Shown here piece by piece: positions 33,064-42,344 of a DNA stretch of 53,617 bases (position 1 is the stretch's first letter; each line of letters begins with the position of its first letter). This DNA comes from Myxococcales bacterium (GTDB lineage: Bacteria > Myxococcota > Myxococcia > Myxococcales > JAKAPL01). The DNA lies in assembly GCA_021783235.1 (NCBI GenBank), contig JAJXUD010000028.1, positions 1-53,617 of the forward strand, given 5' to 3'. The position numbers and the translations under genes are program-made. The notes under the pieces were generated by a model. It did no database searches. It was not told the DNA's origin and saw only the letters and a list, made by a program, of their open reading frames with translations.

Positions 33064-35012
33064 CCCCTCCCCTCGCCGCGCAGGACCCGCTTGTCCCCGA
33101 GCCGGAGCGTCACCTTCTCCTGGTCGAAGTACTCGCCGAGGGGGATGGTGAACTTGCGGGTCGCCCCGGTCAGCTCCTTGAACTCCGGCGTCGTGATCCC
33201 ACCCTTCTCGCGCAGATGGCCGACGAGCCGTGCTCGCAGCCCCCCGATGGCCGCGGCGTCGAAGTAGAGGTCGTCCTTCACCTTCACCACCTTCCCCTCG
33301 GCGCAGAGCTGGCGCAAGAGCCCGACGAGCCGGTCGGGCCCGAGCCCGAGGGCCTGCGCGAGCTCGGCGGTGGTCGGGGGAGAGAGTCCGGCGCTCGCGA
33401 GCTCCCGCCAGAGCCGCTCGCGGACCTCGGCCCCCTCCGCGCGGACCTCGCCTGCCCGCTCCGGCGAGCGGACGATGTCGGCCGTGGCCACCGCGCGTCC
33501 GCCTTCGACGAGCGCTCCCAGGATCCGCTGGAAGAGGCGCGGGTCGAGCTCGCGCGCGAGTCGCTGCCGGAGCTCTTCCTTGGGGAGGCCGGGCGCGAGC
33601 AGGTCGCGCCGGTGGTGCTCGGCGACGAGCACGGCCGCCCGCTCGACCAGCGTCGCGAAGGTCTTGCCGGAGACGTACGCGCGCCGGTCCGGCCGCAAGT
33701 CCCGATCGAAGAGGAGCGCCTCGCCTCTCGAGCCCAGCACCGCGAGCGCCTGGGCGAGCGGCTTCGGGGGGAGCGCGGTCCTCCGGGCGAGATCCGCCTC
33801 GGTGAGCCCCGCGGCCCCGGCGTCGTCGAGGAGCCAGCCGACACGCGCGCCGGCGTCGCCGTCCCGCAGCAGCTCGAGCCCGGCGGTGGCCTCGGGCCGG
33901 AGGGGCCTGCGCTTGCGTGGCGAGATCGCGAGCAGCAGCCCACCGCCGCTCGTCTGGCCGCCCGAGGCCTTGCCGAAGCCGCGCAGGACGAAGCGCTGCC
34001 CCGGCAAGGCCACGAGGGGCCGGCCGAGCCGGAGCTGAGCGAACCCCTTCTGACCGGGCGCGATCGCCGCGCGATCGAGCGGCACCACGGTCACCGGGAC
34101 CACCGCGGTCCCGAGGTGGCAGAGCAGCTTCTGTCGCGCCTTGAGCGGCCCCGGCGCCCCCGCGAGCTGCTCGACCTCGGCGTCGAGCATCAGCGTGGGT
34201 TCGAGCTCGCCCTCGCGGACGAGCACCTTCCCCCGGGACAGCTGATCCACCTCGACGCCGGGCAGGTTGACGGCGGTCCGCTGGCCCGCGCGCGCCTCGG
34301 CCACCTCGCGCCCGTGGAGCTGCAGCCCGCGGATCCGCAGCCCCACCGGGCCGCCCGGCGAGAGCTCCACCGGCTCTCCGGGACGCAGGGTGCCGGACAG
34401 CAGCGTGCCCGTCACCACCGTGCCGAAGCCCTTGAGCGTGAAGACGCGATCGATCGGCAGGTAGGCGGGGCCGTCGGCCGGTCGGTCGGGCGCACCCTCG
34501 GCGGCTCGTGCGATCGCGGCCTTCAGCGCCTCGATGCCCTGTCCGCTGCGCGCCGAGACCTCGACGACCTCGGCCCCCTCGAGGAAGGATCCTGCCACCG
34601 CCCCCGCGAGGTCGGCCCGCACCATGGAGCGCCAGTCCTCGCCGAGGCCGGGCAAGAGATCGGCCTTGGTCAAGGCAACGACGCCGGCGCGGACTCCGAG
34701 CAGCCGGCAGACGTCCACGTGCTCGCGCGTCTGCGGCATCACCCCCTCGTCGCTCGCGACGACGAGCAGCACGACGTCGATGCCGCCGGCGCCCGCGACC
34801 ATCGCCCGGACGAACCGCTCGTGCCCGGGGACGTCCACCACGCCCGCGACGAGCCCGCCGGGAAGCTCGAGGTGGGCGAAGCCGAGCTCGGTCGTGATCC
34901 CGCGCCGCTTCTCCTCGGGAAGCCGGTCGGTGTCGACGCCCGTGAGGGCGCGCACGATCGCCGTCTTGCCGTGATCGACGTGGCCCGCGGTCCCGATGAC
35001 GATCCGCTTCAC
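33060..35012 (-). CDS. selB: Selenocysteine-specific elongation factor
   Basis: This 650-residue GTPase delivers Sec-tRNA to UGA codons marked by a SECIS hairpin. The EF-Tu-like part has G1 GHVDHGKT, G3 [12 protein letters not shown] and TKAD. The SelB-typical start [35 protein letters not shown] is intact. The C-terminal part is a set of winged helices ending [41 protein letters not shown], the SECIS-binding end of SelB. It confirms that this genome decodes UGA as selenocysteine, as required by selD. It is the gene upstream of, and overlapping, the histidine kinase. selA and the tRNA-Sec gene are not in this window. Confidence 0.96.
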   Translation of the reverse strand: MKRIVIGTAGHVDHGKTAIVRALTGVDTDRLPEEKRRGITTELGFAHLELPGGLVAGVVDVPGHERFVRAMVAGAGGIDVVLLVVASDEGVMPQTREHVDVCRLLGVRAGVVALTKADLLPGLGEDWRSMVRADLAGAVAGSFLEGAEVVEVSARSGQGIEALKAAIARAAEGAPDRPADGPAYLPIDRVFTLKGFGTVVTGTLLSGTLRPGEPVELSPGGPVGLRIRGLQLHGREVAEARAGQRTAVNLPGVEVDQLSRGKVLVREGELEPTLMLDAEVEQLAGAPGPLKARQKLLCHLGTAVVPVTVVPLDRAAIAPGQKGFAQLRLGRPLVALPGQRFVLRGFGKASGGQTSGGGLLLAISPRKRRPLRPEATAGLELLRDGDAGARVGWLLDDAGAAGLTEADLARRTALPPKPLAQALAVLGSRGEALLFDRDLRPDRRAYVSGKTFATLVERAAVLVAEHHRRDLLAPGLPKEELRQRLARELDPRLFQRILGALVEGGRAVATADIVRSPERAGEVRAEGAEVRERLWRELASAGLSPPTTAELAQALGLGPDRLVGLLRQLCAEGKVVKVKDDLYFDAAAIGGLRARLVGHLREKGGITTPEFKELTGATRKFTIPLGEYFDQEKVTLRLGDKRVLRGEGRG

Positions 35013-35036
35013 TGTCCGTCCCCCGAGCGCCCTCGA

Positions 35037-35435
35037 CTAGACCCCGGTCGAACCCGGATCAGTCTCGAAGCGTCCGTCCTCGATGACGTCGTAGTCCCAA
35101 GGAAAGACGACGAGCTCGGCACTCTCGAGGGCAAACCAATCGGGCCGGGGGCCCTGTTCCCGCACCACCAAGGTGGCCGACTTCGCCTGCTTCGCGCCCG
35201 CCGCGAGCGCCTGCTCGCAGGCGAGCTTCAAGGTCTCGCCGCTCGCGACGACGTCGTCGACGACGAGGACCCTCTTGCCCTTCACCTCGGTGGGCATCTT
35301 GCCGAAGACGCGCGGCCGGCGGCGCACGACCCGGTCGCGGCTGCGGCGCGAGATTCGGACGGGGAAGAACTCGCGGTTGAGGAGCCCCGCGACGACGCCG
35401 CCCACGAAGACGCCCCCCTTGGCGATGCCGATCAC
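35037..35435 (-). CDS. Phosphoribosyltransferase-domain protein; start uncertain
   Basis: This is a type I phosphoribosyltransferase fold, related to xanthine/hypoxanthine phosphoribosyltransferases or PRTase-like regulators. The PRPP motif is RVLVVDDVVASGETL, and the early loop is VIGIAKGGVFVGG. The GTG at 35435 is the only canonical start codon in frame and gives 132 residues. The same frame stays open and looks like the family's N-terminal helix further upstream (FRELTWQRFDELARALAKSIARDPPDV), up to a stop at 35594-35592. A strong ribosome-binding site AAGGAGGT sits at 35560-35553, yet no ATG, GTG or TTG follows it in frame. The true N-terminus may use a rare codon, or a base may be wrong. 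It lies 24 nt upstream of selB. Confidence 0.75.
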   Translation of the reverse strand: MIGIAKGGVFVGGVVAGLLNREFFPVRISRRSRDRVVRRRPRVFGKMPTEVKGKRVLVVDDVVASGETLKLACEQALAAGAKQAKSATLVVREQGPRPDWFALESAELVVFPWDYDVIEDGRFETDPGSTGV

Positions 35436-35571
35436 GACGTCGGGCGGGTCGCGCGCGATGGACTTGGCGAGGGCCCGGGCGAGCTCGTCGAAGCGTTGCC
35501 AGGTGAGCTCCCGGAAGCCCTCTCCCGCCGGGCTCGAACGGTCGCGAGCGACCTCCTTGCGAGGGCGCGGC

Positions 35572-36804
35572 TTAGAGGACGATCTGATAGCTCACCTCCC
35601 CGAGCAGGGCCCCCGGCACGGTCGCTCGCTCGACACCGGCGGCGTCCTCCGCCGGGGAGACGAGGAAGCGCGCGCCGAGCCCAACCCGACCCATCCCCAC
35701 GGGGACCGCGAGGCCCGCGAGCGCCGCGGCCAAAGGCGAGATGCCGCTCGCGGTGGCCGTCGCGAGCGCGAAGGAGCCGGCGGACGCGGACCGGTCGAAG
35801 CGGACGTAGGCGCCGCCGAGCCCGATCCCGAGACGACCGATGAGCCAGCTCGCGAGCCGGGCGTCGTAGGCGGCCTCGGCGTAGACCGGCACCTCGAGCA
35901 TCGCGAGCCCCACCGACAGGCTCGAAGCCGCGCCCGGGACGCGCGCCGGAAGGCTCACGAGCCCGAGGTCGAAGACGTCGATCCCGACGCCGATTCGCCA
36001 GTGGTTCGAGACGGCGGCGAGCAGATCGAGGCCGCCGGACACCGAGGTCGAACCCAACTGCGGCTGCGAGACCGAGCCCGCCCGAATCGCGAGGACGAGC
36101 ACGGGGGCCTTCTCGGTCGCGGGGCCCGGTAGCTGCCGCTCCGCCTCGAGCGGCCCCTCCGCCTTCGCGGCGGCGGCTGCCTCCGAGAGCCTCTCGCCCG
36201 GCGGTGAGGCCTGGGGCGGCGACGCCGCCGCCGGAGCCGCAGGAGCGGCGGGCCCCGGGGAGGCCTTCGACGAGGACTTCGGGGCCGCCTGGGGTCCGGA
36301 CGAGACCAGCGGCTGCGGCGAGAGCGTGCCCGGCGACCGCTGCGCCAGCGGCACCGCCGCGGGCGCCGGACGCATCGGCTCGCTCGTCAGAGCCACCGCG
36401 ATGGCCCCGCCGAGGGCACGCATGCGCACCGTGTGCGTCCCCGGCCCGAGCTGGATCGACCGCTTGGTCGGCGGGCCGGGCGAGAAGCCGAAGCCCCCGA
36501 GGTAGCGCCCTCGCGGCGAGGCGCCGAGTTCGAAGCGGTCGACCTCGGCTCCGTCCAGATCGAGCGCGGCCTCGGTCTTCCCCACGCTGAGACCGCGCGA
36601 GTGGCGGCGCAGTTCGAGGTGGAGCATGAGCGGGCCGGAGAGCTTCGCCTGGAGCGAATGGCCCTTCTCGACGAGGTGGTAGACGGCGAGCGGCTCGCCG
36701 CTCACGGTCAAGAGCCGCTTGCCGCCCTCGACCCGCACCGGCGCGGCGGCCGCGGGCAGGGCCGTGGCAAGGCTGAGAAAGACGCAGAGTGGGATCGCGC
36801 GCAT
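35572..36804 (-). CDS. Exported protein with probable C-terminal outer-membrane beta barrel
   Basis: This is a 410-residue protein of unknown role. It has a signal peptide (MRAIPLCVFLSLATALPAAAA) and an N-terminal beta domain of about 120 residues. A Pro/Ala/Ser-rich linker spans about 140-220. The C-terminal part of about 180 residues has short alternating strands with Gly/aromatic pattern (WRIGVGIDVFDLGLV, LASWLIGRLGIGLGGAYVRF, MGRVGLGARFLVSPAED) and ends in a hydrophobic strand SYQIVL, like an outer-membrane barrel. It may be the first gene of the transcript leading into the phosphoribosyltransferase and selB, though a functional link is not evident. Confidence 0.7.
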   Translation of the reverse strand: MRAIPLCVFLSLATALPAAAAPVRVEGGKRLLTVSGEPLAVYHLVEKGHSLQAKLSGPLMLHLELRRHSRGLSVGKTEAALDLDGAEVDRFELGASPRGRYLGGFGFSPGPPTKRSIQLGPGTHTVRMRALGGAIAVALTSEPMRPAPAAVPLAQRSPGTLSPQPLVSSGPQAAPKSSSKASPGPAAPAAPAAASPPQASPPGERLSEAAAAAKAEGPLEAERQLPGPATEKAPVLVLAIRAGSVSQPQLGSTSVSGGLDLLAAVSNHWRIGVGIDVFDLGLVSLPARVPGAASSLSVGLAMLEVPVYAEAAYDARLASWLIGRLGIGLGGAYVRFDRSASAGSFALATATASGISPLAAALAGLAVPVGMGRVGLGARFLVSPAEDAAGVERATVPGALLGEVSYQIVL

Positions 36805-36876
36805 TCGGGTCGATGCTAGCCCGCGCCCCCCGGCCGGGCAAGCGAGCCACCCGATCTGCTATCCTGAGGCGCGCAA

Positions 36877-37740
36877 GTGAGCCTCCTGATTCTCCTCCTC
36901 GCGGCCGCCCCCGCCTGGCCGCAGCCACGCGATCCGACACCGCCACCCGCGCTGTTCCAGTGGCTCGCCCGCTGGCCGGCCGGGCGGGAGCGGCTCCTGC
37001 GTGCGAGCGCACTCCTCCTCGAAACCCCCTACGGCCACGCCCCGCTCGGAGAGGGCGAGCCGAACGGCGCCCCGCGCATCCGCTTCGATCGGGTCGACTG
37101 TCAGACCTTCGTCGAGGAGAGCCTCGCGCTCGCCGAGGCGCGCGGCGCCGACGATCTGCTCGCCGTCCTCGACGACGTGCGCTACCTCGGCCCACCGGCC
37201 TACGCCGAGCGCGACCACTTCATGATGTCGCAATGGGTGCCGCGCAACGAGCGGAAGGGCTACCTGCGCGACGTCACCCGCGCGATCGCCGGCCCGCTCG
37301 CCGTGCTCGCGCGGAAGCGGGTGACCGCGCGCTCCTGGCGCGACCGAAGGAGCTCTCGCGACATCGAGCTGCCGCCGTCGAGAGCCCCCGTCGGCGACTT
37401 CACCCTCGCAGTCGTGCCGCTCGCCCGCGTGCTCGAGGTCGAGCCCAGGATCCCCGCCGGCACGATCCTGCTCGTCGTGCGCGCCGACCGCCCCGGAAAC
37501 CCCGACCGCGTGACCCACCTCGGCTTCCTCGTCCGCCATGGCGGCAAGCCCTTCTTGCGCCACGCGAGCACGGTCTTCCACCGCGCCGTGGACGAGCCAC
37601 TCGACCACTTCGTCGCCCGCAACTCCCGCTACGATTGGTGGCCCGTGACGGGCTTTTCCCTGCTCGAGCCGGTCGACGCGGCCGCCCATGTCGCCGCGCT
37701 CGGCGCGGCCGGGACCGCGCGGGCGGCCGGCCGGGAATGA
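36877..37740 (+). CDS. DUF1460-type exported cysteine amidase/peptidase
   Basis: This 287-residue protein has a signal peptide (MSLLILLLAAAPAWP) and resembles the DUF1460 family (PF07313), NlpC/P60-like N-acetylmuramoyl-L-alanine amidases acting on peptidoglycan fragments. The catalytic Cys75 is in RVDCQTFVEESLALA, and the downstream histidine is in DRVTHLGFLVRHGG. The segment LRHAST follows as in the family. It starts with GTG at 36877. The stop overlaps the ATG of the metallophosphoesterase (ATGA), so both are coupled and may act together on the envelope. Confidence 0.82.
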   Translation: MSLLILLLAAAPAWPQPRDPTPPPALFQWLARWPAGRERLLRASALLLETPYGHAPLGEGEPNGAPRIRFDRVDCQTFVEESLALAEARGADDLLAVLDDVRYLGPPAYAERDHFMMSQWVPRNERKGYLRDVTRAIAGPLAVLARKRVTARSWRDRRSSRDIELPPSRAPVGDFTLAVVPLARVLEVEPRIPAGTILLVVRADRPGNPDRVTHLGFLVRHGGKPFLRHASTVFHRAVDEPLDHFVARNSRYDWWPVTGFSLLEPVDAAAHVAALGAAGTARAAGRE

Positions 37741-38591
37741 AGCCTCCCGCGAGGCCGTTCGCAGCCTCGATGCCGAAGGCCGCGCGCCGCCTCCGCCCCG
37801 AGCGCGATCCCTCCGCCCCGGCCGGCCCGCTTCGGCCCCGGCCGGGCAGGAGCGCCGCCCTGCGCCGGCCGATGGTCCGCTTCATCGAGGTCCCCGTCGA
37901 GGGGCTCGACGCGCGGCTCGACGGCGTCCGGATCGCCCACCTCTCCGACGTCCACGTGAGCGCGCTGACGCGGCCGCGGCTCCTCGAGCGCGCCGTCCGG
38001 CGGATCGCCGAGTGTGGCGCCGAACTCGCGCTGCTCACGGGCGACTACGTCTGCCTGAGCCCCAAGCCGCTCCCCCGGCTGGCCGAGGCGCTGCGCCGCC
38101 TCGCCGTCCCCTCGCTCGCGACCCTCGGCAACCACGACCACTGGGCCGGCGCCGAGGCGGTCGAGCGGGCGCTCGTCTCCGCCGGCATCGACGTCCTGCG
38201 CAACGAGCACCGGACCGTCCTGCTGCGCGGCGCGCCGCTGCACGTCGTCGGCATCGACGACGGCAGCACCCGCCACGCCGACATCGAGCGGGCCTTCGCG
38301 TCCGTCCCCGCCGACGGACTGCGCGTCGCCCTCACCCACGACCCGCGCCAGGCCGACCGCGCCGCCCCCCTGGGGGCCGCGCTCATCCTCGCGGGCCACA
38401 CCCATGGCGGCCAGGTGAACGTGCCAGTGATCACCCGCCGCCTCATGCGCCGCCGCGGCTTCGACCGCCTGGGCGGCGAGTACCGGGTCGGCGACGCGCT
38501 CCTCTACGTGAGCCGCGGCCTCGGCGCGTCCCTGCCCGTGCGGCTGCGCGCGCCGAGCGAGATCGCCATCCTGACCCTGCGTCAGGCGTGA
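37737..38591 (+). CDS. Metallophosphoesterase, YkuE/YaeI-like
   Basis: This 284-residue calcineurin-like phosphoesterase has all metal motifs: AHLSDVHVS (D-x-H), LLTGDYVC (GD), LATLGNHDHW (GNHD) and LAGHTHGGQVNVP (GHTHGG). It resembles YkuE and the LpxG-type UDP-2,3-diacylglucosamine hydrolases, which act at the membrane. An N-terminal basic, Pro/Arg-rich segment of about 50 residues precedes the domain. The ATG at 37737 overlaps the stop of the DUF1460 gene, and a later in-frame ATG (VRFIEV segment) is an alternative start. Confidence 0.88.
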   Translation: MKPPARPFAASMPKAARRLRPERDPSAPAGPLRPRPGRSAALRRPMVRFIEVPVEGLDARLDGVRIAHLSDVHVSALTRPRLLERAVRRIAECGAELALLTGDYVCLSPKPLPRLAEALRRLAVPSLATLGNHDHWAGAEAVERALVSAGIDVLRNEHRTVLLRGAPLHVVGIDDGSTRHADIERAFASVPADGLRVALTHDPRQADRAAPLGAALILAGHTHGGQVNVPVITRRLMRRRGFDRLGGEYRVGDALLYVSRGLGASLPVRLRAPSEIAILTLRQA

Positions 38592-38685
38592 ACGCGGGAG
38601 GGCCCGTCGGGCCGGACCCGCTGCGCCCCGGCAAAGGCCCGGTCGATCCGGCCGCGGACCGCGTGGACGCTCCGATTGGCGATCC

Positions 38686-39546
38686 TCACCGCTGCCCCCA
38701 GTGGAGCTTCTGACGGAGGATCTCGAAGAAGTCGAGGTCGGGGTTCTTGACGAGCCGCACCTGGTTTGCAGCGCGACTCACCACGACGAGGTCGCCCACC
38801 TCGAGGTTCTCGCCGATCTGGCCGTCGAGCGAGAGGAGGAGCTCGCCATGGGCGGCGCGGACCTCGATCTGCAGGCAGCAGCGGGCCGGGAGCACGATGG
38901 GCCGCTGTGAGAGCGTGTGCGGGCAGATGGGCGTCACCACGATGGCGTCCATCGTCGGAAAGAGGATCGGCCCTCCGGCCGCGAGGCTGTAAGCCGTGCT
39001 CCCCGTCGGCGTCGCGACGATGACCCCGTCGGATCGGAAGCTCGAGATGGTGGCACCGTCGATGCTGGTCCGCAGGTCGACCATCCGAGCGCTCGCGCCC
39101 CGGTTGATCACGGCGTCGTTCAGCACCTCGACGTCGACGAGGCCCTTGCCGCCGCGGCTCAGCTCGACCCGCAGCTTCTGGCGCGGCTCCACCGGAAGCT
39201 CGCCCGCGAGCGCCCGCTCGAGCAGGTCGATCGCCCGGTCGCGCGGGATCTCGGTGATGAAGCCGAGCTGGCCGCCGGCGTTGACGCCGAAGATGGGGAC
39301 GGGGACGCCGTCCAGGAGGCGGACCGCGTGGATGAGCGTGCCGTCGCCGCCGGCGACGACGCAGAGGTCCGCCTCGCGCAGCCGCGCCGGAGCCGCCGCC
39401 TCGACGCCGAGATCCCGCGCGAGGCCCTCCTCGACCAGGGCCGTCAGCGAGCGCGCGCGAAGGAGCGCCTGGATCTCGCGCGCCAGGGCGACCGGCTCGC
39501 CGCCACCGGGCTTCCCCACCAGCGCGACGGCGCGAGCATTCGGCAT
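38686..39546 (-). CDS. nadK: NAD kinase
   Basis: This 286-residue protein phosphorylates NAD to NADP. The motifs are VVAGGDGTLIHAVRLL (GGDG), GVNAGGQLGFITEI, EVLNDAVINRG and SDGVIVATPTGSTAYSLAAGGPI, all conserved in order. The length is typical. It starts at ATG 39546 with MPNARAVALVGKPGG. It is on the minus strand next to heme genes, with no overlap. Confidence 0.95.
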   Translation of the reverse strand: MPNARAVALVGKPGGGEPVALAREIQALLRARSLTALVEEGLARDLGVEAAAPARLREADLCVVAGGDGTLIHAVRLLDGVPVPIFGVNAGGQLGFITEIPRDRAIDLLERALAGELPVEPRQKLRVELSRGGKGLVDVEVLNDAVINRGASARMVDLRTSIDGATISSFRSDGVIVATPTGSTAYSLAAGGPILFPTMDAIVVTPICPHTLSQRPIVLPARCCLQIEVRAAHGELLLSLDGQIGENLEVGDLVVVSRAANQVRLVKNPDLDFFEILRQKLHWGQR

Positions 39547-39576
39547 GCCGGGGACACTAACGCCGGGCCTGGGCGA

Positions 39577-40893
39577 TCACAATGACAGCAACCGCTCGGC
39601 CGCCGCGAGGCCGCTCTGCGCCGCGGCCTCGGCCGAGACGCCGCGAAGGCCCGCCCCCGCGAGCGCGAGGGTCGGCCAGCGCGCGATCTCCGCCTCGATG
39701 CGGGCGAGCCGCTCGGCGTGCCCCACCGCAATCTGGGGGATGCCCACCCGGTGGCGGAAGACGCGGGCGAAGACCGGCGTCCCCGAGAGGCCCATCGCCC
39801 GCTCGAGGTCGCGGCGGCAGAGATCCACGAGCTCTCCGTCCGGCAGATCCACGAGCTCCGGCCGGCGCGCGCCGCCGACGAACGAGGCGAGGAGCGCGTG
39901 CCCCGCGGGCGCCCGACCGAGGAACATCGAGGACGAGAAGAGCGTACCGAGCAGCCGCAGCCCGTCGTCGCCGGCGAGCATCCCGAAGCCGCGGGCCGGC
40001 AGCCGCAGTTCGTCCTCCCGCACCCCGAGGTCGACGATGGCAGCGGGGGCCAGCTCGAACTCGCCGAGCGGGGACGCGAGCGCCGGCGAGAGCTCGCGGA
40101 CCAGCGCCGCCGAGAGCGGCGGCGGCAACGCCAGCACGGCGGCGTCGAACGAGGCGCGGCCGCCCGCCCAGCCCAGCTCGAAGCCGCCGCCGGCGCGCGC
40201 GAGCGACGTCACGCGCGCGCCGAGCCGCAGGCGGGGGCCCAGGGAAGCCGCGAGCGCCTCCGGCAGACTCCCGAGGCCGCGAGCGAGCGACCAGCTGGTG
40301 CGGCGAGGAGCCGCGCGGGCGCGGCGCCGCGCGGCCCGGACGGTGGAGAGCACCCCGACGAGGAGGCTGCGGTGCCGCTCGACGATGGAGCCGAGCGCCT
40401 CGAAGGCATGCCGGCCAGAGAGCCTGCCCGGGTCGCCCGCGTAGCTCCCCCCGGCCATGAGCCGCGCCGCGACGGTCCCGGCCTCTCGGCCGAGGTGGGC
40501 CACGAGGAGCTCCTCGAGGGTCGGGTCTCCCTCGAGCCGCCTCGCGAAGAACGGCTCGAGCACGGCCCGCGTCGCTCCCCCGAGGGAGAAGATGCCGAAG
40601 CTCGGCGCCCTCCGCGTCGCGCCGCGCAGGTGGACGAAGCGGGTGGCCGGCTTCTGCGCGGGGACGATCTCGGCCTCGAGCCCGGACCCGACCGCGAGCT
40701 CGCGGAGGAGCTCGGCCGATCCGAGGAGCGAATGCGGCCCGTTCTCGGCGAGGAAGCCGGCCTCGGCGTGGGAGCCGATCTTGCCGCCGGCGCGCCCCTC
40801 GGCCTCGAAGAGCTCCACGTCGGCGCCGCGGTCGAGCAGCCGCCGGGCAGCCGAGAGCCCCGCGATTCCGCCGCCGACGACGGCGACCTTCAC
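39577..40893 (-). CDS. hemG: Protoporphyrinogen oxidase (HemG/HemY, FAD type)
   Basis: This 438-residue flavoprotein oxidises protoporphyrinogen IX (or coproporphyrinogen III) in heme synthesis. The FAD dinucleotide motif is VAVVGGGIAGLSAARRLLDRG, followed by EAEGRAGGKIGS, and the C-terminal FAD contact is WPTLALAGAGLRGVSAEAAAQSG. In myxobacteria this enzyme has been called hemG although it is the oxygen-dependent HemY type. The GTG start at 40893 overlaps the hemH stop (GTGA), so the last two steps of heme synthesis are coupled. Confidence 0.9.
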   Translation of the reverse strand: MKVAVVGGGIAGLSAARRLLDRGADVELFEAEGRAGGKIGSHAEAGFLAENGPHSLLGSAELLRELAVGSGLEAEIVPAQKPATRFVHLRGATRRAPSFGIFSLGGATRAVLEPFFARRLEGDPTLEELLVAHLGREAGTVAARLMAGGSYAGDPGRLSGRHAFEALGSIVERHRSLLVGVLSTVRAARRRARAAPRRTSWSLARGLGSLPEALAASLGPRLRLGARVTSLARAGGGFELGWAGGRASFDAAVLALPPPLSAALVRELSPALASPLGEFELAPAAIVDLGVREDELRLPARGFGMLAGDDGLRLLGTLFSSSMFLGRAPAGHALLASFVGGARRPELVDLPDGELVDLCRRDLERAMGLSGTPVFARVFRHRVGIPQIAVGHAERLARIEAEIARWPTLALAGAGLRGVSAEAAAQSGLAAAERLLSL

Positions 40894-41855
40894 GCGGCCG
40901 TCTCCGCCGCGAGCGCCGGCCGCACGAGCCCAGCGAGCGCGGCCACCAGCTCGCGGCTCGCGCCGGGCGCCCGGGCCCGGACGAAGGCCGCCGCGCCGCC
41001 CCGCTCGGCCGCCTCCTTGGCGAGGACGTCGAGGTCGTAGAGCGTCTCGAGGTGCTCGGAGACGAAGGAGATCGGCACGGCCACGAGCTCCCGCCCGCGC
41101 GCGATCTCCGCGACCGTCTTCACGGTGTCGGGCCCGAGCCACTCCCGAGGCCGGACGCGGCTCTGGTAGGTGAGGCGCCACTCGGCGTCGGCGAGCCCCA
41201 CCGCCGCCGCGAGGGCGCGGGCGCTCTCCTGCATCTCGCGTTCGTAAGGGTCGCCGGCCCGGATGTCGCGCATCGGCAGGCCGTGGGCGCTGAAGACGGC
41301 GAGGCGCGGTGCGCGGCCGGGCAGCTGCCCGAGCGCCTCTCGCACCCGGACGGCCTGCGCCTCGACGTAGGCGGGATCGGTCCCGTATCGCTCAATCTCT
41401 CGCAGCGGGCGCTCGGCCGGCCAGGCGCGCCGCAAGGCCTCGAACGCCGAGCCCGTCGTCGGCCCCGCGTACTGCGGGTAGAGCGGCAGCGCGACGGCTC
41501 GCTCGGCGCCCCAGGCCAGCGCGTCGCGGACGGCCTCGCGGATGGATGGGTGGCCGCACTGCATGGCCGGCAGGCAGAGCGGCTCCTCGCCGACGGCGCT
41601 GCCCAGCGCCGCTTGGAGCGCGCGTGCCTGCTCGAAGGTGCCCGCGACGAGCGGCGAGCCGCCGCCGATGAGCGCGTACTTCTGCCGCGACGACGGCGCC
41701 CGCAGGCTCGAGATGAGGAGCGCGAGGAGGTGCCGCAGCGGCGCCGGCACGTGGAGGATGCGCGGATCGGCGAAGAGCTCGTAGAGGTAGGGGCGCACCT
41801 CGGCGAGGTCGCGCGGGCCGCCCAGGTTCAGGAGGAAGATGGCCGTCTTGGACAC
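40890..41855 (-). CDS. hemH: Ferrochelatase
   Basis: This 321-residue enzyme inserts ferrous iron into the porphyrin. The start VSKTAIFLLNLGGPRDLAEVRPYLYELFADP is the family N-terminus; GTG at 41855 is chosen for it. Catalytic elements are VFSAHGLPMRDI (His) and ISFVSEHLETLYDLD (Glu). The motif LPLYPQYAGPTTGSAFE is conserved. It lies upstream of, and overlaps, the oxidase gene. Confidence 0.94.
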   Translation of the reverse strand: MSKTAIFLLNLGGPRDLAEVRPYLYELFADPRILHVPAPLRHLLALLISSLRAPSSRQKYALIGGGSPLVAGTFEQARALQAALGSAVGEEPLCLPAMQCGHPSIREAVRDALAWGAERAVALPLYPQYAGPTTGSAFEALRRAWPAERPLREIERYGTDPAYVEAQAVRVREALGQLPGRAPRLAVFSAHGLPMRDIRAGDPYEREMQESARALAAAVGLADAEWRLTYQSRVRPREWLGPDTVKTVAEIARGRELVAVPISFVSEHLETLYDLDVLAKEAAERGGAAAFVRARAPGASRELVAALAGLVRPALAAETAA

Positions 41856-41960
41856 GACGATTTCATAACACGCGGCGCGCCGTCCGGCGCGCTTGAACTC
41901 GGCGGGGGCGGGGATTAAGAAGCGGGACGACCCCAAACCCCGCAGGTCCGGGAGGCAGGC

Positions 41961-42290
41961 ATGGCGAGCGAGCACATCAAGGAGTTTCGCGACGACAACT
42001 TCCAGTCGGAGGTCCTACAGAGCGACAAGCCGGTGCTCGTCGATTTCTGGGCCTCGTGGTGCATGCCATGCCGGGCGATCGCCCCCGCGGTCGAGGAGCT
42101 CGCCGCGAGCTACGAGGGCAAGGTCAAGGTCGGCAAGCTGAACGTCGACGACCACCAGACCGTGCCGCAGCAGTACGGCATCCGCAGCATCCCGACCCTC
42201 TTGCTCTTCAAGGGCGGCAAGGTCGTCGACCAGATCGTCGGCGCGGTTCCCAAGGGCAAGATCGAAGACGCGCTCAAGAAGACGCTCTAG
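41961..42290 (+). CDS. trxA: Thioredoxin with WCMPC active site
   Basis: This 109-residue cytosolic thioredoxin reduces protein disulfides. The fold is standard ([33 protein letters not shown]), with cis-Pro in RSIPTLL. The active site reads C34-M-P-C37 in place of the canonical CGPC. A change at the second position alters redox potential in studied thioredoxins. It stands alone, divergent from hemH, with a GGGAGG ribosome-binding site before the ATG. Confidence 0.93.
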   Translation: MASEHIKEFRDDNFQSEVLQSDKPVLVDFWASWCMPCRAIAPAVEELAASYEGKVKVGKLNVDDHQTVPQQYGIRSIPTLLLFKGGKVVDQIVGAVPKGKIEDALKKTL

Positions 42291-42344
42291 CTCGATCCCC
42301 CACGACCCGAGGGAGGAGCGACCGGGCCTGCGATGGCCGTGCCC

